The notes under the pieces: model-generated
What the model saw: only the letters and a program-made list of their open reading frames with translations
The model's database searches: none
What the model was told of the DNA's origin: nothing
Source of the DNA: Pseudomonadota bacterium
GTDB taxonomy: Bacteria > Pseudomonadota > Alphaproteobacteria > Rhizobiales > Devosiaceae
DNA length: 8,326 bases
Reading direction: 5' to 3'
Assembly (NCBI GenBank): GCA_023431205.1
Contig: JAEYXQ010000098.1
Coordinates: forward strand, 1-8,326
Part shown: piece after piece, positions 5,200-8,326 of the stretch
How the letters are laid out: each line of letters starts with the position of its first letter
Position numbering within the stretch: the stretch's first letter is position 1
Position numbers and translations under genes: made by a program

Positions 5200-6246
5200 T
5201 CAGGCGCGCGCAGTCGTGAACGCCCGGTAGAGGGCGCCGGCCGCATCGGCCTGAGCGAACAGGGACCGGGTGACGATCTGGCCGAGACCGAAGAAACCCT
5301 GCGCCATGCCCTCATAGACCCAGCACTCGGTCTTCACCTCTGCCGCCGAGAGGGCATCGGCCAGTGCCTCGCCTTCCGAGCGCAGCGGATCGACCTGCGC
5401 CAGGATGATGGTGGTGGGTGGCAGCCCGGCAAGGTCGGTGCGGGTGGCGAGATCGATGCGCCTGTCGTCGAGCTCGGCCGCATTCGCCTCCAGATGGCGG
5501 AAGCGCCAGCGCATCGCCGCCATGCCGATAGGGCGCGCCCGGAGCGCCTCTCCATAGGAAGCCGTGCTGAAATCATGTCCGGCAATCGGATGGATCAGCA
5601 GCAGGTGCACCGGGCGCAACCCGGAGCTGTCGCGCGCCGCGAGGGCGACATTGGCAGCAAGGTTGGCTCCGGCATCTTCCCCGGCCACGGCAATGCGCCG
5701 TGCATCGCCGCCGAGCGCCTGCACCTCGCCGGTCAGCCAGCGCCAGGCGGCAAGCGCATCCTCGTGAGCTGCGGGAAAGCGGTGTTCCGGAGCGAGGCGG
5801 TAATCGGCCGAAACCACCAGGGCTCCGGTGCGCCGCGCCAAGGCCCGCGCCGAGTCGTCGTGGCTGTCGAGATTGCCGGTGATGAAACCGCCGCCGTGGA
5901 AATAGAACAGCACCGGATTGAGCCGGCTGAGCAGGCCCTGCGGACGATAGAGCCGCGCCGCCAGCCTCACCTCGCCACTGGCGAACTCCAGGTCCTCGGT
6001 GCTGACGCCGTCTTCCGGCAGGTCCCGCTGCTGGCGGGCCAGGATCGCCCGGATGGCGTCGGCTGCGATGGGCATGCGCCGCGCCCGCTCCGGCGTCGAA
6101 AGTTCGAGCGGGCGGGCGCCAAGCTCCTCGAGCGTGTCGAGCACGTGCCTGATGTCGGTGTCCAGCCGGTCCACCGGGTTGCCGCCGATCAGTTCGGCCA
6201 GCCGGCCGATGCTGTCGCCGGAAGTGTCGGATGTCACGCTGCTCAT
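5200..6246 (-). CDS. Alpha/beta hydrolase-fold protein of the HSL (esterase/lipase) type with a substituted catalytic triad
   Basis: The 348-residue protein has the layout of hormone-sensitive-lipase-type esterases. A cap-forming N-terminus (about 1-90) includes the NPVDRLDTDIRHVLDTLEELGARP style opening. It is followed by the oxyanion motif FYFHGGGFITGN (HGGG at 117-120), SADYRLAPEHRFPAAHED (147-163) and the acid in QVDPLRSEGEALADAL (Asp286). The nucleophile elbow, normally GDSAGG, reads GEDAGA: residue 191 is Asp (codon GAT) instead of Ser. The histidine loop, normally YEGMxHGF, reads YEGMAQGF with Gln316. Two triad residues are therefore changed while the rest of the fold is well kept, and the frame has no stops or shifts. 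It is probably not an ordinary esterase and could be a binding protein or an enzyme with different chemistry. The start at 6246 is chosen for the GAGG-type site 8-12 bases upstream; the longer open frame to 6570 runs antiparallel-free but into dnaK coding sequence. It sits between dnaK and dnaJ. Confidence 0.88.
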   Translation of the reverse strand: MSSVTSDTSGDSIGRLAELIGGNPVDRLDTDIRHVLDTLEELGARPLELSTPERARRMPIAADAIRAILARQQRDLPEDGVSTEDLEFASGEVRLAARLYRPQGLLSRLNPVLFYFHGGGFITGNLDSHDDSARALARRTGALVVSADYRLAPEHRFPAAHEDALAAWRWLTGEVQALGGDARRIAVAGEDAGANLAANVALAARDSSGLRPVHLLLIHPIAGHDFSTASYGEALRARPIGMAAMRWRFRHLEANAAELDDRRIDLATRTDLAGLPPTTIILAQVDPLRSEGEALADALSAAEVKTECWVYEGMAQGFFGLGQIVTRSLFAQADAAGALYRAFTTARA

Positions 6247-6300
6247 GCTGCTGCCGCCTCGTTGCTGAGCGTGCAGTAGGAGCCTGAAACCGGCCGCTAC

Positions 6301-6330
6301 TTGGGCACCATTGGGCCCATTTGGCGGCAA
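6301..6330. repeat. Three imperfect 10-base repeats upstream of the hydrolase-fold gene
   Basis: Three adjacent units, TTGGGCACCA, TTGGGCCCAT and TTGGCGGCAA, each begin TTGG and are spaced exactly 10 bases, so the shared bases face one side of the helix. The middle unit holds the 8-base palindrome TGGGCCCA. They lie 55-84 bases before the hydrolase start, in the 193-base spacer after dnaK, where promoter and operator elements would be expected. A chance origin is possible in GC-rich DNA. Confidence 0.35.
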
Positions 6331-6390
6331 GTGATTCACGTGGAACAGGCAGGGGCCCTCCGCTCCTGCGTCGGCATCCTGCTCCAACGG

Positions 6391-6415
6391 AAAAAGGCCC
6401 GGCTTGCGCCGGGCC
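6391..6415 (-). terminator. Rho-independent terminator after dnaK
   Basis: On the minus strand GGCCCGGC, loop GCAA and GCCGGGCC make a perfect eight-pair GC-only stem with a stable GNRA tetraloop (6396-6415), followed at once by TTTTT (6391-6395). It starts 25 bases after the dnaK stop codon. This is a textbook intrinsic terminator and implies that most dnaK transcripts end before the hydrolase-fold gene and dnaJ. Confidence 0.9.
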
Positions 6416-6439
6416 CCTGTGTTCGTTTCCGAAGCCTGC

Positions 6440-8326
6440 TTACGCAGACTTCTGGTCGTCGTCCTTGACCTCTTCGAACTCGGCGTCGACCACGTCGTCG
6501 TCCGACTCGGCGCTGCCGTTCGCCTTGGCTTCGGCTTCGGCCTGCGACGCCTTGTACATGGCTTCGCCAAGCTTCATCGATGCCTGGGCCAGCGCCTCGG
6601 TCCTGGTGCGGATCGCCTCGGCGTCGTCACCCTCGAGCACGCCGCGCAGATCGGTGATGGCAGTCTCGATGGCGCTCTTGTCTTCGGTCGAAACCTTGTC
6701 GCCATAATCCTTGAGCGACTTCTCGGTCGAGTGGATCAGCGACTCGCCCTGGTTTTTGGCTTCGACGGCTTCACGCTTGCGCTTGTCGGCTTCAGCGTTC
6801 TGCTCGGCTTCCTTGACCATCTTCTCGATGTCGGCGTCCGAAAGGCCACCCGAGGCCTGGATGCGGATCTGCTGCTCCTTGCCGGTGCCCTTGTCCTTGG
6901 CCGAGACCTGCACGATGCCGTTGGCGTCGATGTCGAAGGTCACCTCGATCTGAGGCACGCCGCGCGGGGCAGGGGGAATGCCAGCGAGGTCAAAATTGCC
7001 GAGCAGCTTGTTGTCGGCCGCCATTTCGCGCTCACCCTGGAACACCCGGATGGTCACGGCGGACTGATTGTCCTCCGCGGTCGAGAAGGTCTGCGACTTC
7101 TTGGTCGGGATGGTGGTGTTGCGGTCGATCAGGCGGGTGAACACGCCACCCAGCGTCTCGATGCCGAGCGACAGCGGGGTCACGTCGAGCAAGAGCACGT
7201 CCTTGACGTCGCCCTGCAGCACGCCACCCTGGATGGCCGCGCCGAGCGCCACCACTTCGTCCGGGTTCACGCCCTTGTGCGGCTCCTTGCCGAACAGCTG
7301 CTTGACCGCTTCCTGCACCTTGGGCATGCGGCTCATGCCGCCCACGAGCACCACTTCGTCGATCTGCGACGCCGAAACGCTGGCATCCTTCATTGCCTGG
7401 CGGCACGGCTCGATGGTGCGCTGGATCAGGTCTTCCACCAGCGATTCGAGCTTGGAGCGGCTCAGCTTCAGCGTCAGGTGCTTCGGACCCGAGGCGTCGG
7501 CGGTGATGAAGGGCAGGTTGATTTCGGTCTGGGTTGCGCTCGACAGTTCGATCTTGGCCTTTTCGGCAGCTTCCTTGAGGCGCTGCAGGGCAAGCTTGTC
7601 GTTGCGCAGGTCGATGCCCTGCTCGCGCTTGAACTCGTCGGCCAGGTAGTCGACCAGGCGCATGTCGAAGTCTTCGCCACCGAGGAAGGTGTCGCCATTG
7701 GTGGACTTCACCTCGAACACGCCATCGCCGATCTCGAGGATGGAGATATCGAAGGTGCCGCCGCCCAGGTCATAGACCGCGATGGTGCCGGTGTTCTTCT
7801 TGTCGAGGCCATAGGCGAGTGCGGCAGCGGTCGGCTCGTTGATGATGCGCAGCACTTCAAGGCCGGCGATCTTGCCGGCGTCCTTGGTGGCCTGACGCTG
7901 GGAGTCGTTGAAATAGGCGGGAACGGTGATGACGGCCTGGGTAACGGTCTCGCCGAGATAGGATTCGGCGGTTTCCTTCATCTTCTGCAGGATCATCGCC
8001 GAAATCTGCGACGGCGAGTACTTGTCGCCGGAGGCTTCGACCCAGGCGTCGCCATTGTCGGCGCGCACGATCTTGTAGGGGACGAGGCCCTTGTCCTTTT
8101 CCACCATCTTGTCGTCGAAGCGGCGGCCGATCAGGCGCTTCACCGCGAACAGGGTGTTCTCGGGGTTGGTGACCGCCTGGCGCTTGGCGGGCTGGCCAGC
8201 CAGACGCTCACCATCCTTGGAAAAGGCGATCATGGAAGGGGTGGTGCGGGCGCCTTCCGCGTTCTCGATCACCTTGGGGGTCGAACCGTCCATGACGGCG
8301 ACGCAGCTATTGGTGGTGCCGAGGTC
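6440..8326 (-). CDS. dnaK: Chaperone protein DnaK (Hsp70), first few codons outside the window
   Basis: DnaK is the main bacterial Hsp70, binding unfolded peptides in cycles of ATP hydrolysis driven by DnaJ and GrpE. The window holds 628 residues and the stop; only about seven N-terminal residues are missing, since the frame at the right edge already reads DLGTTNSCVAVMDGS, the phosphate-1 loop. Further marks in order: TVPAYFNDSQRQATKDAGKIAGL, the phosphate-2 loop VYDLGGGTFDISILEIGDG, the adenosine motif VLVGGMSRMPKVQ, the interdomain linker DVLLLDVTPLSLGIETLGG, the substrate-binding domain (FTRLIDRNTTIPTKKSQTFSTA onward), the helical lid, and the acidic tail DDDVVDAEFEEVKDDDQKSA. The reading frame is intact and full length for the family. 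An internal ATG at 8293 opens a shorter frame but lies inside the nucleotide-binding domain and is not the start. A strong terminator follows 25 bases after the stop. The dnaK promoter and grpE are not visible. Confidence 0.99.
   Translation of the reverse strand, partial: DLGTTNSCVAVMDGSTPKVIENAEGARTTPSMIAFSKDGERLAGQPAKRQAVTNPENTLFAVKRLIGRRFDDKMVEKDKGLVPYKIVRADNGDAWVEASGDKYSPSQISAMILQKMKETAESYLGETVTQAVITVPAYFNDSQRQATKDAGKIAGLEVLRIINEPTAAALAYGLDKKNTGTIAVYDLGGGTFDISILEIGDGVFEVKSTNGDTFLGGEDFDMRLVDYLADEFKREQGIDLRNDKLALQRLKEAAEKAKIELSSATQTEINLPFITADASGPKHLTLKLSRSKLESLVEDLIQRTIEPCRQAMKDASVSASQIDEVVLVGGMSRMPKVQEAVKQLFGKEPHKGVNPDEVVALGAAIQGGVLQGDVKDVLLLDVTPLSLGIETLGGVFTRLIDRNTTIPTKKSQTFSTAEDNQSAVTIRVFQGEREMAADNKLLGNFDLAGIPPAPRGVPQIEVTFDIDANGIVQVSAKDKGTGKEQQIRIQASGGLSDADIEKMVKEAEQNAEADKRKREAVEAKNQGESLIHSTEKSLKDYGDKVSTEDKSAIETAITDLRGVLEGDDAEAIRTRTEALAQASMKLGEAMYKASQAEAEAKANGSAESDDDVVDAEFEEVKDDDQKSA

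Noticed and set aside
4247..5230. Plus-strand open frame of 327 codons opposite dnaJ
   Set aside because: It mirrors dnaJ, with composition explained by the complementary codons; dnaJ itself is certain.
6247..6570. N-terminal extension of the hydrolase-fold gene to an ATG at 6570
   Set aside because: The extension would run through the terminator and over the end of dnaK, and has no family similarity; the ATG at 6246 gives a normal family N-terminus.

Overview
The window is GC-rich, densely packed chromosomal DNA. It encodes a DnaK with the C-terminus typical of alphaproteobacteria (acidic, ending EEVKDDDQKSA) and a class I DnaJ. Other housekeeping products also look alphaproteobacterial, most likely from the order Hyphomicrobiales; a Devosia-like origin is only an impression from protein style. 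I see no tRNA, rRNA, CRISPR, integrase, transposase or phage genes, and no stretch over 300 bases lacks a gene or gene remnant.

Right part (about 3893-8326, all minus strand): a chaperone block of dnaK (its first few codons lie outside the window), an alpha/beta hydrolase-fold gene, then dnaJ. In most relatives dnaK and dnaJ are direct neighbours. Here they are separated by a strong intrinsic terminator right after dnaK and by an HSL-type hydrolase homologue. That homologue has lost both the nucleophilic serine (Asp in its place) and the catalytic histidine (Gln in its place). dnaJ starts with TTG and has a possible heat-shock-type promoter of its own.

Middle (about 3235-3896, plus strand): a small VOC/glyoxalase-family gene broken by one in-frame TAA at codon 21, followed by a 75-residue protein I do not recognise. 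The stop codon of the latter shares the palindrome CTAG with the stop codon of dnaJ, which converges on it.

Left part (about 3121 down to 1, minus strand): a tightly packed run that looks like an operon. It holds an NADPH-dependent FMN reductase-like flavoprotein, a histidine-phosphatase-fold protein with SHP in place of RHG, pyrF (OMP decarboxylase) and a hydroxypyruvate-isomerase-like TIM barrel. Adjacent genes overlap by 4 bases (GTGA) and 1 base (TGATG). Twenty bases beyond the last stop comes a second Hsp70-family gene (YegD-like). It enters abruptly in mid-protein, with the N-terminal nucleotide-binding part missing and no start codon, so it looks like a deletion remnant. The divergent spacer between the flavoprotein and VOC genes holds two perfect inverted repeats that may be operators.

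I did not find a clearly new multi-gene system. The most interesting points are the catalytically altered hydrolase between dnaK and dnaJ, the two gene remnants (VOC and Hsp70), and the regulatory layout around dnaJ.
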